A stretch of 64,000 nt of DNA from the NCBI GenBank assembly GCA_014337915.1, contig QUBU01000012.1, positions 5,001 to 69,000 on the forward strand, read 5' to 3'. Below the pieces are notes generated by a model, which ran no database searches, was not told where the DNA came from, and saw only the letters and a program-made list of their open reading frames with translations. Below, piece by piece: positions 35,230 through 44,032 of the stretch (within the stretch, counting starts at the first letter, position 1; each line of letters opens with the position of its first letter). Source of the DNA: Gammaproteobacteria bacterium. GTDB lineage: Bacteria > Pseudomonadota > Gammaproteobacteria > Steroidobacterales > GCA-2729495. Made by a program: the position numbers and the translations under genes.

Positions 35230-36171
35230 ATGCAAAGGCCCACGAGCAGACCGCTTGCAATCGCGCTGAGCCCGGCCGGCGGCTCCTGGTCGCCCGCGGC
35301 CACGCGTGACCGCCTCTCCTCCACGCTGTTCCTGGCCGCCCTGCTGCACGGGGTGGTCATCCTCGGCGTTACCTTCAGTGCCGCCCCGCCCGAGCGCAAT
35401 CCTGCCGCGACTTCGCTCGATGTCGTCATCGTTACCCGCGACTACGCCAGGGCGGCGGCGCCGCGCAATCCAGCGGCGCTGCTCGCACAGCAGAACCTGG
35501 TGGGCCGGGGCAATGCGCCGCTGGATGCGCGCCTGCGGACTGCCGTGATGACCGACCCCACGGAGGCAGCGTCAGGCCCGGACCAGGACGGCGACCTCGA
35601 CGGCGCGCAGCGCAGCGGCAGCGAGGCGCCCGCCGAGGCGCGCATCGCTGCCAGTCCGCGCGAGCGGCCGACGGTGCGCCCGGGCGAGACCGGTGCAGCG
35701 CGCCCGGCCCTGCAGCGTCAGCTGCAGATGCCAGCGACCGATGCCACCGACATCCTCGCCGAGCCCGATCGCGAGACGCGCATCCCCGACGCCAATCCCC
35801 GCGAGCTGCTGGTCAGCGCCAGCACCCGCGAGGCGCGCATCGCCAGCTACCTGAACAGCTGGAAGAACAAGGTGGAGCGCATCGGCACCCTGAACTTCCC
35901 CGGCGCCACCGAGCTTGCCCTGATCCGCAGCTACCCGGTACTGGAGGTGGCCATCACGGCCAACGGCGACCTCAAGGAGATTGTGGTCCGCAGCTCCTCC
36001 GGCTACCCCAACCTCGACCAGGCGGCCATGCAGATCCTGCGCATAGCGGCACCGTTCGAGCCATTCCCCAAGGTGCTGCGCGACGACTACGACGTGCTGC
36101 GCTTCGCCTACGAGTGGCATTTCGGTTCCGATGGCGGCACCGGCCGCATCCGTGCCGTCCACGGAGGCTGA
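35230..36171 (+). CDS. TonB C-terminal domain energy transducer
   Basis: 313 aa from ATG 35230. One N-terminal transmembrane helix (LFLAALLHGVVILGVTF, about residues 33-50), a long low-complexity periplasmic linker rich in Ala, Arg and Glu, and a C-terminal TonB-like domain (YPVLEVAITANGDLKEIVVRSSSG, LDQAAMQILRIAAPFEPFP). The genomic slot between gshB and yqgE is the standard site of this TonB paralogue in Gammaproteobacteria. No exbB/exbD is adjacent. It could energise BtuB, but that is not shown. Confidence 0.88.
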   Translation: MQRPTSRPLAIALSPAGGSWSPAATRDRLSSTLFLAALLHGVVILGVTFSAAPPERNPAATSLDVVIVTRDYARAAAPRNPAALLAQQNLVGRGNAPLDARLRTAVMTDPTEAASGPDQDGDLDGAQRSGSEAPAEARIAASPRERPTVRPGETGAARPALQRQLQMPATDATDILAEPDRETRIPDANPRELLVSASTREARIASYLNSWKNKVERIGTLNFPGATELALIRSYPVLEVAITANGDLKEIVVRSSSGYPNLDQAAMQILRIAAPFEPFPKVLRDDYDVLRFAYEWHFGSDGGTGRIRAVHGG

Positions 36172-36762
36172 ATGGCAGGGGCCACGGACAATGGATCCCT
36201 GGGCGAGGTCACCTACCTCACCGGCCATCTGCTCATCGCCATGCCGGCTATGGCAGATCCGAACTTCGTGCGCAGCGTCACCTACATCTGTGAGCACACC
36301 GACCAGGGTGCCCTCGGCATCGTCATCAACCGGCCGCTGGAAATGGCGCTCGGCGAAGTCTTCCAGCAATTGGCCCTGGAGGGTGCGCCAGCCGCCGTGG
36401 CGGACCAGCCGGTGCTGCGCGGCGGCCCGGTGCAGGGCGAACGCGGCTTCGTCCTGCACGAGCCGGCCGGCAAGTGGGACTCCACCGTGGAAGTCAGTGC
36501 GTTCGTCCACCTGACGACATCGCAGGACATCCTCGCTGCCCTGGCGCGGGGCACCGGCCCGAAGCGCGCGCTGATGGCGCTCGGCTACGCCGGCTGGGGC
36601 GCCGGGCAGCTCGAGATGGAAATCGGCGCCAATGCCTGGCTGAGCGTCCCGGCCACGGCCACGCTGCTGTTCGACACGCCCTTCGAGGCACGCTGGGCAG
36701 CGGCGGCCGGCCTGCTCGGCATCAACCTCGCCACGATGAGCCCCGAGGCGGGCCACGCCTGA
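36172..36762 (+). CDS. algH: YqgE/AlgH family protein
   Basis: 196 aa. Conserved blocks LTGHLLIAMPAMADPNFVRSV, GALGIVINRPLE, LRGGPVQGERGFVLH and ALGYAGWGAGQLEMEI. The ATG follows the upstream stop with no gap. The fold is known, but the biochemical role is not; Pseudomonas AlgH was linked to alginate regulation. Confidence 0.94.
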   Translation: MAGATDNGSLGEVTYLTGHLLIAMPAMADPNFVRSVTYICEHTDQGALGIVINRPLEMALGEVFQQLALEGAPAAVADQPVLRGGPVQGERGFVLHEPAGKWDSTVEVSAFVHLTTSQDILAALARGTGPKRALMALGYAGWGAGQLEMEIGANAWLSVPATATLLFDTPFEARWAAAAGLLGINLATMSPEAGHA

Positions 36763-36808
36763 AGCCAAGGCGCTCGCCGGCGCGGCCTCGAAAGCCCAGG
36801 TTCCCGCG

Positions 36809-37231
36809 ATGGCAGACCGCGCGCTCGTCTTCGACTTCGGTACCCGCAGGATCGGTGTCGCCAGCGCCAGCCGCCTGGCCGGAACGGTGACTGCACTGGC
36901 TACCCTGCCCGCCCACGACGGCGTGCCGGAATGGCAGGAGGTCGCGGCGCTGATCCGCGACTGGCAGCCGGAAGTCCTCGTGGTGGGGCTGCCCCGCAAC
37001 ACCGACGGCACGGATTCGGCCATGACCCGGCGCTCGCGCGCCTTCGGCCAGTGGCTGGCCGGGCGCAGCGGGCTGCTGGTCGAGGAGATCGACGAGCGCT
37101 ACACCTCGGCCGAGGCCGAAGCGGTGCTGCGCGAGCAGCGGCGCGACGGTAGCCGCCGCCGGCGCGTGCAGCCGGCAGACATCGACCTGATGGCCGCGAG
37201 GCTGATGGCCGAGACCTGGCTGCGCTCCTGA
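36809..37231 (+). CDS. ruvX: Holliday junction resolvase-like / 16S pre-rRNA nuclease YqgF
   Basis: 140-aa RNase H-like protein (VFDFGTRRIGVASAS, EVLVVGLPRNTDGTDS, VEEIDERYTSAEAE, DIDLMAARLMAETWL). In E. coli YqgF matures the 16S rRNA 5' end. It is 46 bp after yqgE, the conserved order. Confidence 0.95.
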   Translation: MADRALVFDFGTRRIGVASASRLAGTVTALATLPAHDGVPEWQEVAALIRDWQPEVLVVGLPRNTDGTDSAMTRRSRAFGQWLAGRSGLLVEEIDERYTSAEAEAVLREQRRDGSRRRRVQPADIDLMAARLMAETWLRS

Positions 37232-37309
37232 CGCCGCCTGCCGGGGCGACAGGGCTGTCGCGCTCTGCGAAAATGCGGCCCGCAATCCGCCAACGGACCG
37301 GCAGGAGCC

Positions 37310-38209
37310 ATGGACCGCCCGCATCGCCACACGATCTTCCTCGAGGAGGCACGCGTGCTCGCGCTGCAGGCATTCCCGGCGCAGCAGTTCGTCCTGCGGC
37401 TGGAGGCTCCGCAGTGCGCGGCCCGTGCGCAGCCCGGCAGTTTCGTCCACCTGCAATGCGCCGCCGACATTCCCATGCGCCGGCCGCTGTCGATCCGGCG
37501 CTGCGACCCGGCCGCCGGCTGGATCGAGGTCCTCTTCAAGATCGTCGGGCCCGGCCTGCGGGCACTCTCCGCCGCCAAGGCCGGGGACCGGATCAGCACG
37601 CTGGGTCCCATCGGCCAGGGTTTTGTCCCGGACCCCGGGCGCCCCATGGCGCTGCTGCTCGGCGGTGGTGTCGGCATGCCGCCGCTGGAGTTCCTCGCCA
37701 TGCGCCTGGCAGCCGATACGGCAACCACCTGGCGACCCGTGGCCTTCTTCGGCTCCGAGGTTCCTTTTCCGTTCAAGGCCGGACGCGGCGCCCTGCCGTT
37801 GCACGGCCTCGACCATCGCCTCGATGCCTGCCAACCTGACCTCGAGGCCCTGGGCGTGCCTTCGAGGCTCGCTTCGCTGGCGGGTTTCGATGGCTGCTAC
37901 CCGGGCTACGTCACGGCGCTGGCGGGCGACTGGCTAGCCGCGCTGCACGATGACGACCATGACCGCGTCGCGCTCTACGCCTGCGGGCCACATCCCATGC
38001 TGCGGGCGGTGGCGGGCCTGGCGCGCGACTTCGACCTGCCGGCCCAGCTCTGCCTCGAGGAATTCATGGCTTGCGGTGTCGGCGGCTGCGCCGGCTGCGC
38101 CGTGCCGGTGCAGACCGACGCCGGACCCGCGATGAAGCGCGTCTGTGTCGACGGCCCGGTGTTCGAGGCCCGCGCCGTCTACCCGGAGCTGTTCGGCCAA
38201 AATAGTTAA
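37310..38209 (+). CDS. pyrK: dihydroorotate dehydrogenase electron-transfer subunit-like protein
   Basis: 299-aa flavin reductase-type protein: FAD-binding RPLSIRRCD (about residue 61), NAD-binding LLGGGVGMPPLEFLAM (about 118), a CGP motif (ALYACGPHPML, about 224) and a C-terminal [2Fe-2S] cluster CGVGGCAGCAVPV (about 256-268) with its fourth Cys in KRVCVDGPVF. PyrK normally partners a class 1B PyrD, which is not in this window. The last three residues and the TAA stop lie inside the terminal 30-bp repeat of the adjacent element, so insertion reset the C-terminus without truncating the core. Confidence 0.85.
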   Translation: MDRPHRHTIFLEEARVLALQAFPAQQFVLRLEAPQCAARAQPGSFVHLQCAADIPMRRPLSIRRCDPAAGWIEVLFKIVGPGLRALSAAKAGDRISTLGPIGQGFVPDPGRPMALLLGGGVGMPPLEFLAMRLAADTATTWRPVAFFGSEVPFPFKAGRGALPLHGLDHRLDACQPDLEALGVPSRLASLAGFDGCYPGYVTALAGDWLAALHDDDHDRVALYACGPHPMLRAVAGLARDFDLPAQLCLEEFMACGVGGCAGCAVPVQTDAGPAMKRVCVDGPVFEARAVYPELFGQNS

Positions 38210-38321
38210 GGGGACAGTTTACTCAACTCGAATGTGGCATTGCGTGGTTCGCAACCTTGGCCATATCGAGTTGAGTAAACTGTCCCCTTAACGAGTTGAG
38301 TAAACTGTCCCCTTAACTATT
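38201..38321. repeat. 121-bp inverted-repeat element with three copies of an 18-bp core
   Basis: Outer arms 38201-38230 and 38292-38321 are exact 30-bp inverted repeats. A second direct copy (38267-38291) lies just inside the right arm, and a 36-bp spacer (38231-38266) contains a small TGCG-tggtt-CGCA hairpin. The shared core is GTTGAGTAAACTGTCCCC, also found alone at 18535. This resembles REP/BIME-type or small MITE-like elements. The long hairpin between converging pyrK and the pilU-like gene, with a T-rich right flank, may also stop transcription. Confidence 0.88.
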
Positions 38322-38335
38322 TTCCTTGATTCTTC

Positions 38336-39421
38336 CTAGCTGAAGTGGATCTTCGCTTCGAGGTTGGTGCGCGAGTCGGCGCTGGCCAGCGCTTCCTCCA
38401 TCGGCACCTTGCCTTCCTTGTAGAGCTTCAGCAGGGCGTCGTCGAAGGTCTGCATGCCCTGCTCCGACGAACTCTGGAACGCTTCCTTCACCTTGGCGAT
38501 GTCACCCACCTGGATCAGCTCGGCGATCCGCGGCGTGTTGAGCATGACCTCCACGGCGGCGACCCGTTCGCCCTTGGTGCCCCGCACCAGGCGCTGGGAA
38601 ATGATGCCACGCAGGTACTGTGACAGGTCCATGAACACCTGGCCGTGCTGGTCCTCGGGAAACAGGTTGATGATGCGATCCAGCGTCTCCGGCGCGTTGT
38701 TCGAATGCAGCGTGGCGATGGCCAGGTGGCCGGTGCCGGCCAGGTCGATGGCGGCCTGCATGGTCTCGCGGTCGCGGATCTCGCCGATCAGCACCACATC
38801 GGGTGCCTCGCGCATGGCGCTCTTCAGCGCCCTGCCGTAGGACTTGGTGTCGGTGCCGACTTCACGCTGGTTGATGATGGACTTCTTGTTCGCGTGCAGG
38901 AACTCGATCGGATCCTCGATGGTGATGATGTGCGAGGAAGTCTTCTCGTTGCGATGGTCGATCATCGCCGCCAGCGTCGTCGACTTGCCACAGCCGGTGG
39001 CCCCCACCATGAGCAGCAGCCCGCGCCGGAACATCACCAGGTCCTTGAGGATCGACGGCATGCAGAGCTGGTCAAGATTGGGTATCGCCGAGGTGATGTA
39101 GCGCATCACCATGGCGACGTTGCCGCGCTGGTGGAAGACGTTGACGCGGAACCGGCCGAGACCGGCCTTGGACACCGCGAAGTCGATCTCCAGCTCACGC
39201 GTGAATTCTTCGAGCTGCTGCTCGCTCATCAGCTCGATGGCCGCCTGCCGGATCATCTTCGGCGTCAGCTCGAGCTTGTTCACAGGCATGATCTTGCCGT
39301 CGATCTTGATCTTGACCGGGGCATGGGGCGTCAGGAACAGGTCGGAGGCCCGCTTCTCAACCATGAGGTTGAAGAGCGGCTGCACGTTCATGGTCGCCAG
39401 TTCAGTGATGTTGTCCGCCAA
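38336..39421 (-). CDS. third PilT/PilU-family type IV pilus ATPase
   Basis: 361-aa secretion-ATPase fold: N-terminal PAS-like part (NVQPLFNLMVEKRASDLFLTPHAPVKIKIDG), Walker A GATGCGKSTT (Cys where PilT/PilU have Ser), Asp box TIEDPIEFLH, Walker B DVVLIGEIRDRETM and His box LAIATLHSNNAPETLDRI. It resembles PilU more than PilT and lacks the PilT AIRNLIRE motif (TPRIAELIQVGDIAKV instead). It is 21 bp downstream of pilU on the same strand, ending beside the repeat element. It may be an accessory retraction ATPase; specific function unknown. Confidence 0.88.
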   Translation of the reverse strand: MADNITELATMNVQPLFNLMVEKRASDLFLTPHAPVKIKIDGKIMPVNKLELTPKMIRQAAIELMSEQQLEEFTRELEIDFAVSKAGLGRFRVNVFHQRGNVAMVMRYITSAIPNLDQLCMPSILKDLVMFRRGLLLMVGATGCGKSTTLAAMIDHRNEKTSSHIITIEDPIEFLHANKKSIINQREVGTDTKSYGRALKSAMREAPDVVLIGEIRDRETMQAAIDLAGTGHLAIATLHSNNAPETLDRIINLFPEDQHGQVFMDLSQYLRGIISQRLVRGTKGERVAAVEVMLNTPRIAELIQVGDIAKVKEAFQSSSEQGMQTFDDALLKLYKEGKVPMEEALASADSRTNLEAKIHFS

Positions 39422-39442
39422 GTCTGCTCTCCCGCCGGGCGC

Positions 39443-40606
39443 CTACATGCGGACGACGCCGCGGTCGCTGCCCTCGTCCTCGGCCAGCGCCAGCCCTTCC
39501 GTGTCGATGCCCTTGCGCTCGCGCTTGCTCTCCAGCTTGACGCGCAGGCGCAGCTCATTCTTCGAGTCGGCGTTGCGCATCGCCTCCTCGTAGGAAATGG
39601 CCCCGCGCTCGTAGAGCGCGAACAGATCCTGGTCGAAGGTCTGCATGCCCAGCCGGGTGGACTTGGCCATGATCTCCTTGATGCGCGCTACCTCGCCCTT
39701 GAAGATCAGGTCGGCGATCAGCGGTGAATGCAGCATGATCTCCATGGCGGCGATGCGGCCCTTGCCGCTCTCCCGCGGGATCAGCCGCTGGGAGACCATG
39801 GCGCGGATATTCAGCGACAGGTCCATGAGCAGCTGGCCGCGCTTGTCCTCGGGGAAAAAATTGATGATGCGGTCCAGCGCCTGGTTGGCGCTGTTGGCGT
39901 GCAGGGTCGCCAGGCAGAGATGGCCGGTTTCCGCGAACTGGATGGCGTACTCCATGGTGTCGCGGTCGCGAATCTCGCCGATCAGGATCACGTCCGGCGC
40001 CTGGCGCAGGGTGTTCTTCAGCGCCGCTCCCCAGCTGTCGGTATCGACGCCGACCTCGCGCTGCGTGACCACGCAGCGGCGGTGCGGGTGCACGAACTCG
40101 ACCGGATCCTCGATGGTAATGATGTGGCCGCGCGAGTTCTCGTTGCGGTGGCCGACCATGGCTGCCAGCGAGGTCGACTTGCCCGAGCCGGTTGCGCCGA
40201 CGACGATGACCAGGCCACGCTTGGTCATGACGATGTCCTTGAGCACCGGCGGCAGCTCCAGCTCCTCCAGCGTCGGGATCTTGCTGACGATGGTGCGCAG
40301 GACTGCGCCCACCTGGCCCTGCTGCACGAAGGCGCTGACGCGGAAACGGCCGATGCCCTGCGGGCTGATCGCGAAGTTGCACTCCCTGGTGGCGTCGAAC
40401 TCCTTCGCCTGACGGTCGTTCATGATGGAACGCACGATGATGGCGCTGTCGTCCGGCGACAGCAGCTGGTCGCCGGCGCGGTGCACCTCGCCGTTGACCT
40501 TGATGGCGGGCGGAAAGCCGGCGGTGATGAACAGGTCGGAGCCCTTGGCATCCACCAGCTTCTTCAGCAGTCCCTGCATCAGCCTCGTAGCCTGGTCGCG
40601 TTCCAT
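39443..40606 (-). CDS. pilU: type IV pilus retraction-associated ATPase
   Basis: 387 aa, near the length of Pseudomonas PilU. Walker A GATGSGKSTS, Asp box TIEDPVEFVHPHRR, Walker B DVILIGEIRDRDTMEYA, His box LCLATLHANSANQALDRIINFFP. The C-terminus has the PilU-type charged tail (KLESKRERKGID...). PilU supports high-force retraction with PilT. It starts 34 bp after pilT. Confidence 0.93.
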   Translation of the reverse strand: MERDQATRLMQGLLKKLVDAKGSDLFITAGFPPAIKVNGEVHRAGDQLLSPDDSAIIVRSIMNDRQAKEFDATRECNFAISPQGIGRFRVSAFVQQGQVGAVLRTIVSKIPTLEELELPPVLKDIVMTKRGLVIVVGATGSGKSTSLAAMVGHRNENSRGHIITIEDPVEFVHPHRRCVVTQREVGVDTDSWGAALKNTLRQAPDVILIGEIRDRDTMEYAIQFAETGHLCLATLHANSANQALDRIINFFPEDKRGQLLMDLSLNIRAMVSQRLIPRESGKGRIAAMEIMLHSPLIADLIFKGEVARIKEIMAKSTRLGMQTFDQDLFALYERGAISYEEAMRNADSKNELRLRVKLESKRERKGIDTEGLALAEDEGSDRGVVRM

Positions 40607-40639
40607 GGTGATCTCCCGGCGGCGCCCTGCGGCGACGGC

Positions 40640-41680
40640 CTAGAACTGGTCCTTGTTGGCGGCCTTGAAGCGCGCCTCTTCCTTGCTGACGACACCCTTC
40701 GCCAGCAGTTCCTGCAGGTTCTGGTCGAGGGTCTGCATGCCGGCCGCCTGGCCGGTCTGTATGGCGGAATACATCTGGGCGATCTTGCCCTCGCGGATCA
40801 GGTTCCTGATGGCAGGCGTACCGATCATGATCTCGTGGGCGGCAATGCGCCCGCCGCCGATCTTCTTCAGCAGCGATTGCGAGATGACCGCCCGCAGCGA
40901 CTCCGACAGCATGGTGCGGATCATCTCCTTCTCGGTGGCCGGGAAGACGTCGACGATGCGGTCGACCGTCTTGGCCGCCGAGCTGGTGTGCAGGGTGCCG
41001 AACACCAGGTGGCCGGTTTCCGAGGCCGTCATGGCCAGGCGGATGGTCTCCAGGTCACGCATCTCGCCCACCAGGATCACGTCCGGGTCCTCACGCAGGG
41101 CCGAGCGCAGCGCCTCGGAGAAGCCCAGCGTGTCCTTGTGCACCTCGCGCTGGTTGATCAGCGACTTCTTGCTCTCGTGCACGAACTCGATCGGGTCCTC
41201 GATGGTGATGATGTGGTCGGGCTTGTTGGTGTTGACGTAGTCGATCATCGCCGCCAGCGTCGTCGACTTGCCGGAACCGGTTGGCCCGGTGACCAGCACC
41301 AGGCCGCGGGGATACATGGCGATGTCGCGGAAGATCGCCGGTGCCTTCAGGTCTTCCAGCGTACGGATCTGTGACGGAATGGTGCGGAACACCGCGCCGG
41401 CACCGCGCGTCTGGTTGAAGGCATTGACGCGGAAGCGCGCCAGCTTCGGCACCTCGAACGAAAAGTCAGTCTCAAGGAACTCTTCGTAGTCCTTGCGCTG
41501 CTTGTCGCTCATGATGTCGTATATCATGCTGTGCACTTCTTTGTGCGTCAGCGCCGGCATGTTGATCCGCTTGACGTCGCCATCGACGCGGATCATCGGT
41601 GGCACACCGGCCGACAGGTGCAGGTCGGACGCGTTGTTTTTTACAGAGAATGCGAGCAACTGCGCTATGTCGACAGCCAT
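40640..41680 (-). CDS. pilT: type IV pilus twitching motility ATPase
   Basis: 346 aa from ATG 41680 (MAVDIAQLLAFSVKNNASDLHLSAG), a classic PilT start; longer frames upstream are spurious. Walker A GPTGSGKSTT, Asp box TIEDPIEFVH, Walker B DVILVGEMRDLETI, His box VFGTLHTSSAAKTVDRIVDVFP and the PilT-specific AIRNLIREGKIAQM. It powers pilus retraction and is divergent from yggS. First gene of a three-ATPase operon. Confidence 0.97.
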   Translation of the reverse strand: MAVDIAQLLAFSVKNNASDLHLSAGVPPMIRVDGDVKRINMPALTHKEVHSMIYDIMSDKQRKDYEEFLETDFSFEVPKLARFRVNAFNQTRGAGAVFRTIPSQIRTLEDLKAPAIFRDIAMYPRGLVLVTGPTGSGKSTTLAAMIDYVNTNKPDHIITIEDPIEFVHESKKSLINQREVHKDTLGFSEALRSALREDPDVILVGEMRDLETIRLAMTASETGHLVFGTLHTSSAAKTVDRIVDVFPATEKEMIRTMLSESLRAVISQSLLKKIGGGRIAAHEIMIGTPAIRNLIREGKIAQMYSAIQTGQAAGMQTLDQNLQELLAKGVVSKEEARFKAANKDQF

Positions 41681-41787
41681 TTCAGTCCCCAGCTCAATCC
41701 CTTGCCCCGATCTGCAGCGGAATCCGGACTTGCCATAAGCCCGGTGCACCAGTGGCGCAGAGTACAAGCAGCGACCCGGCAGCGGCC

Positions 41788-42480
41788 GTGACGGCAATCA
41801 CGGAAAAACTCGCGGCCCTGCGCGCCCGCGTGACCCAGGCCTCGCTGCGCGCCGGGCGTGACCCGGCCGGCATCAGCATCGTTGCCGTCAGCAAGACACA
41901 CCCGCCTGCCGCCATCCGCGCCGCGCAGGCTGCAGGCCTCGCCGATTTTGGCGAGAACTACGTGCAGGAAGCCGTGGCCAAGATCACGCAATTGCCAACC
42001 GGCCCGCGCTGGCATTTCATTGGCACGATGCAGGCCAACAAGACACGGGACGTGGCCGCGCACTTCGACTGGGTGCAGACCGTGGCCGGCGGCCAGGTGG
42101 CGCAGCGGCTGTCCCGCCAGCGCCCGTTCCATGCCGCCGAACTGCAGGTCTGCCTGCAGGTGCAGCCGGAGCCGGCGGCAGGCCGCGGTGGTGTGCCCGC
42201 GGCCGGGCTGGAAGCCCTGGCGGCAGAGGTCGCCGGCCTGCCGCGCCTGAAGCTGCGCGGCCTGATGTTCATGCCGCAGGCCGGGCTGGATGCCGCGGCG
42301 CTGCGCGCGGAGTTCCGGCGCGTACGCGCGCTTTTCGAGAGCCTGCGTACTGCAGGCCACGAGCTCGACACCCTGTCCATGGGCATGTCGGACGACCTCG
42401 AGATGGCCATCGCCGAAGGCAGTACGATGTTGCGGGTGGGAACGGCGCTGTTCGGCGCCCGTCCGGCCGCCGCGCCCTGA
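41788..42480 (+). CDS. yggS: PLP homeostasis protein YggS
   Basis: 230 aa from GTG 41788, matching the E. coli N-terminus (TAITEKLAALRARV). Alanine-racemase-like barrel binding PLP: the Lys in SIVAVSKTHPPAAIR, then FGENYVQEAVAK, WHFIGTMQANK, RGLMFMP, LSMGMSDDLEMAIAEGSTMLRVGTALFG. GTG 41752 upstream is an alternative. First gene of yggS-proC-yggT-DUF4426. Confidence 0.93.
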   Translation: MTAITEKLAALRARVTQASLRAGRDPAGISIVAVSKTHPPAAIRAAQAAGLADFGENYVQEAVAKITQLPTGPRWHFIGTMQANKTRDVAAHFDWVQTVAGGQVAQRLSRQRPFHAAELQVCLQVQPEPAAGRGGVPAAGLEALAAEVAGLPRLKLRGLMFMPQAGLDAAALRAEFRRVRALFESLRTAGHELDTLSMGMSDDLEMAIAEGSTMLRVGTALFGARPAAAP

Positions 42481-42517
42481 ACCGGGCGCAGCGGTGGTTT
42501 CGCCAGAGGTGGCAGCA

Positions 42518-43348
42518 GTGACGATCCGGGACCTCGATATCGGCTTCATCGGCGGCGGCAACATGGCGCAGGCCATCATCGGCGGCCTGCTGCGCGCGGG
42601 CCTGCCGGCCACGCGCCTCACCGTGGCCGAGCCCGACGCCGCAAGGCGCGGCCAGCTGGCGCAACTCGCCGCGGGCATCAGGACCTCGACAGCCAACACC
42701 GCCGTGGCCGCCGCGGCCGATGTGCTGGTGCTGGCGGTCAAGCCGCAGGTCATGCCGGCAGTGCTGGCGGAGCTGGCCGGCCAGCGGCGGCCAGCGGGCC
42801 AGCTCCTGCTATCGGTGGCGGCCGGCGTGCCGCTCGCCACCCTCGCCGGCGCCCTGGGCCCGGGCACGGCGCTCGTCAGGGTCATGCCGAACCAGCCGGC
42901 GCTGGTCGGTGCCGGTATGTCGGTGCTGGTGGCCGCCGCAGGCGTCAGCGCCAGCCAGCGGGCGCTGGCGCTGGAGATGCTGCAGACCACCGGCCGTGCC
43001 CTGTGGCTGGAGGACGAATCGCTGATGGACGCGGTCACCGCCGTTTCCGGCAGCGGCCCGGCCTACTTCTACCTGCTCATGGAACTCATGGAAGACAGCG
43101 CCACCCGCCTCGGCCTGCCGGCGGGCATCGCGCGCAGCCTGGTGCGCCAGACCGCGATGGGCGCGGCCTGCAGTGCGGCCGATGAGTCGCAGGACCTGGC
43201 GGCGCTGCGCGCGACCGTCACTTCACCGGGCGGCACCACAGCAGCTGCCGTGGCCGTCATGGAGCAGGCCGGCATCCGTGACACGGTAAGCCGGGCACTG
43301 ACCGCAGCCCGTGACCGCGGAGCCGAACTGGGACGCAGCAAGCGCTGA
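42518..43348 (+). CDS. proC: pyrroline-5-carboxylate reductase
   Basis: Last step of proline synthesis. 276 aa from GTG 42518, preceded by GAGGTGG. NAD(P) motif IGFIGGGNMAQAIIGGLL, then VLAVKPQVMPAVL, RVMPNQPALVGAGM, the signature AVSGSGPAYFYLLMELM and TVTSPGGTTAAAV. It is 37 bp after yggS. Confidence 0.96.
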   Translation: MTIRDLDIGFIGGGNMAQAIIGGLLRAGLPATRLTVAEPDAARRGQLAQLAAGIRTSTANTAVAAAADVLVLAVKPQVMPAVLAELAGQRRPAGQLLLSVAAGVPLATLAGALGPGTALVRVMPNQPALVGAGMSVLVAAAGVSASQRALALEMLQTTGRALWLEDESLMDAVTAVSGSGPAYFYLLMELMEDSATRLGLPAGIARSLVRQTAMGAACSAADESQDLAALRATVTSPGGTTAAAVAVMEQAGIRDTVSRALTAARDRGAELGRSKR

Positions 43349-43378
43349 GCGCCAGACGCAGCTACGGAGAAACACGGC

Positions 43379-43948
43379 ATGCAGGACGCCTTCACTTTCG
43401 TCATCTCGGCTTTGCTCGACCTGTACGTGATCGCGCTGGTGCTGCGGCTGGTCCTCGGGCTGCAGCGCGCCGATGCGCGCAACCCCCTTGTGCAGGCGAT
43501 CCTCAAGGTCACCGATCCGCTGGTCCTGCCGGCCCGCCGCTTCATTCCGGCGGCCGGGCGCCTCGATACCGCCACGGTGGTCATCCTGCTGCTGGTGCAG
43601 CTGCTGGGAACCGGCATGCTGGCATCCATCGCCTGCGCTGGGCACAGCACCCCCGGTCAGGTCATTGCGCTCGGGCTGCTGCGGCTGGTGCACCTGGTGC
43701 TGCGTACCTACTTCCTGCTCACCATCGTCTACGTGATCAGCAGCTGGTTCAGCCCGCGCGGCTACAATCCGGCGCTCGCCATGCTCGCCGCCATCGTCGA
43801 ACCGGTGCTGGCGCCCTTCCGCCGCTTCATCCCGGCGCTCGGCGGCCTCGACCTGTCGCCGATCTTTGCGCTGCTGGCCATCGAGTTCGTCAACCGCCTG
43901 GTGCCGAGTGGCTACGGCGTGGTGGGTATGGTCTGCATGCCCTTCTGA
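43379..43948 (+). CDS. yggT: YggT family membrane protein
   Basis: 189 aa with two YggT repeats, each with a hydrophobic pair and an RFIPA motif (LVLPARRFIPAAGRLD and VLAPFRRFIPALGGLDLSPI). Inner-membrane protein linked in other bacteria to osmotic tolerance or cell-division membranes; role uncertain. Conserved position after proC. Confidence 0.93.
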   Translation: MQDAFTFVISALLDLYVIALVLRLVLGLQRADARNPLVQAILKVTDPLVLPARRFIPAAGRLDTATVVILLLVQLLGTGMLASIACAGHSTPGQVIALGLLRLVHLVLRTYFLLTIVYVISSWFSPRGYNPALAMLAAIVEPVLAPFRRFIPALGGLDLSPIFALLAIEFVNRLVPSGYGVVGMVCMPF

Positions 43949-44032
43949 GGCACGGGCCGGAGACGTAAATAATGCTGTCCTGGCGTTTTGCCGGTGGTTT
44001 ATGATCTTTGCAGGCCAGCCGCAGGTGTTGCC

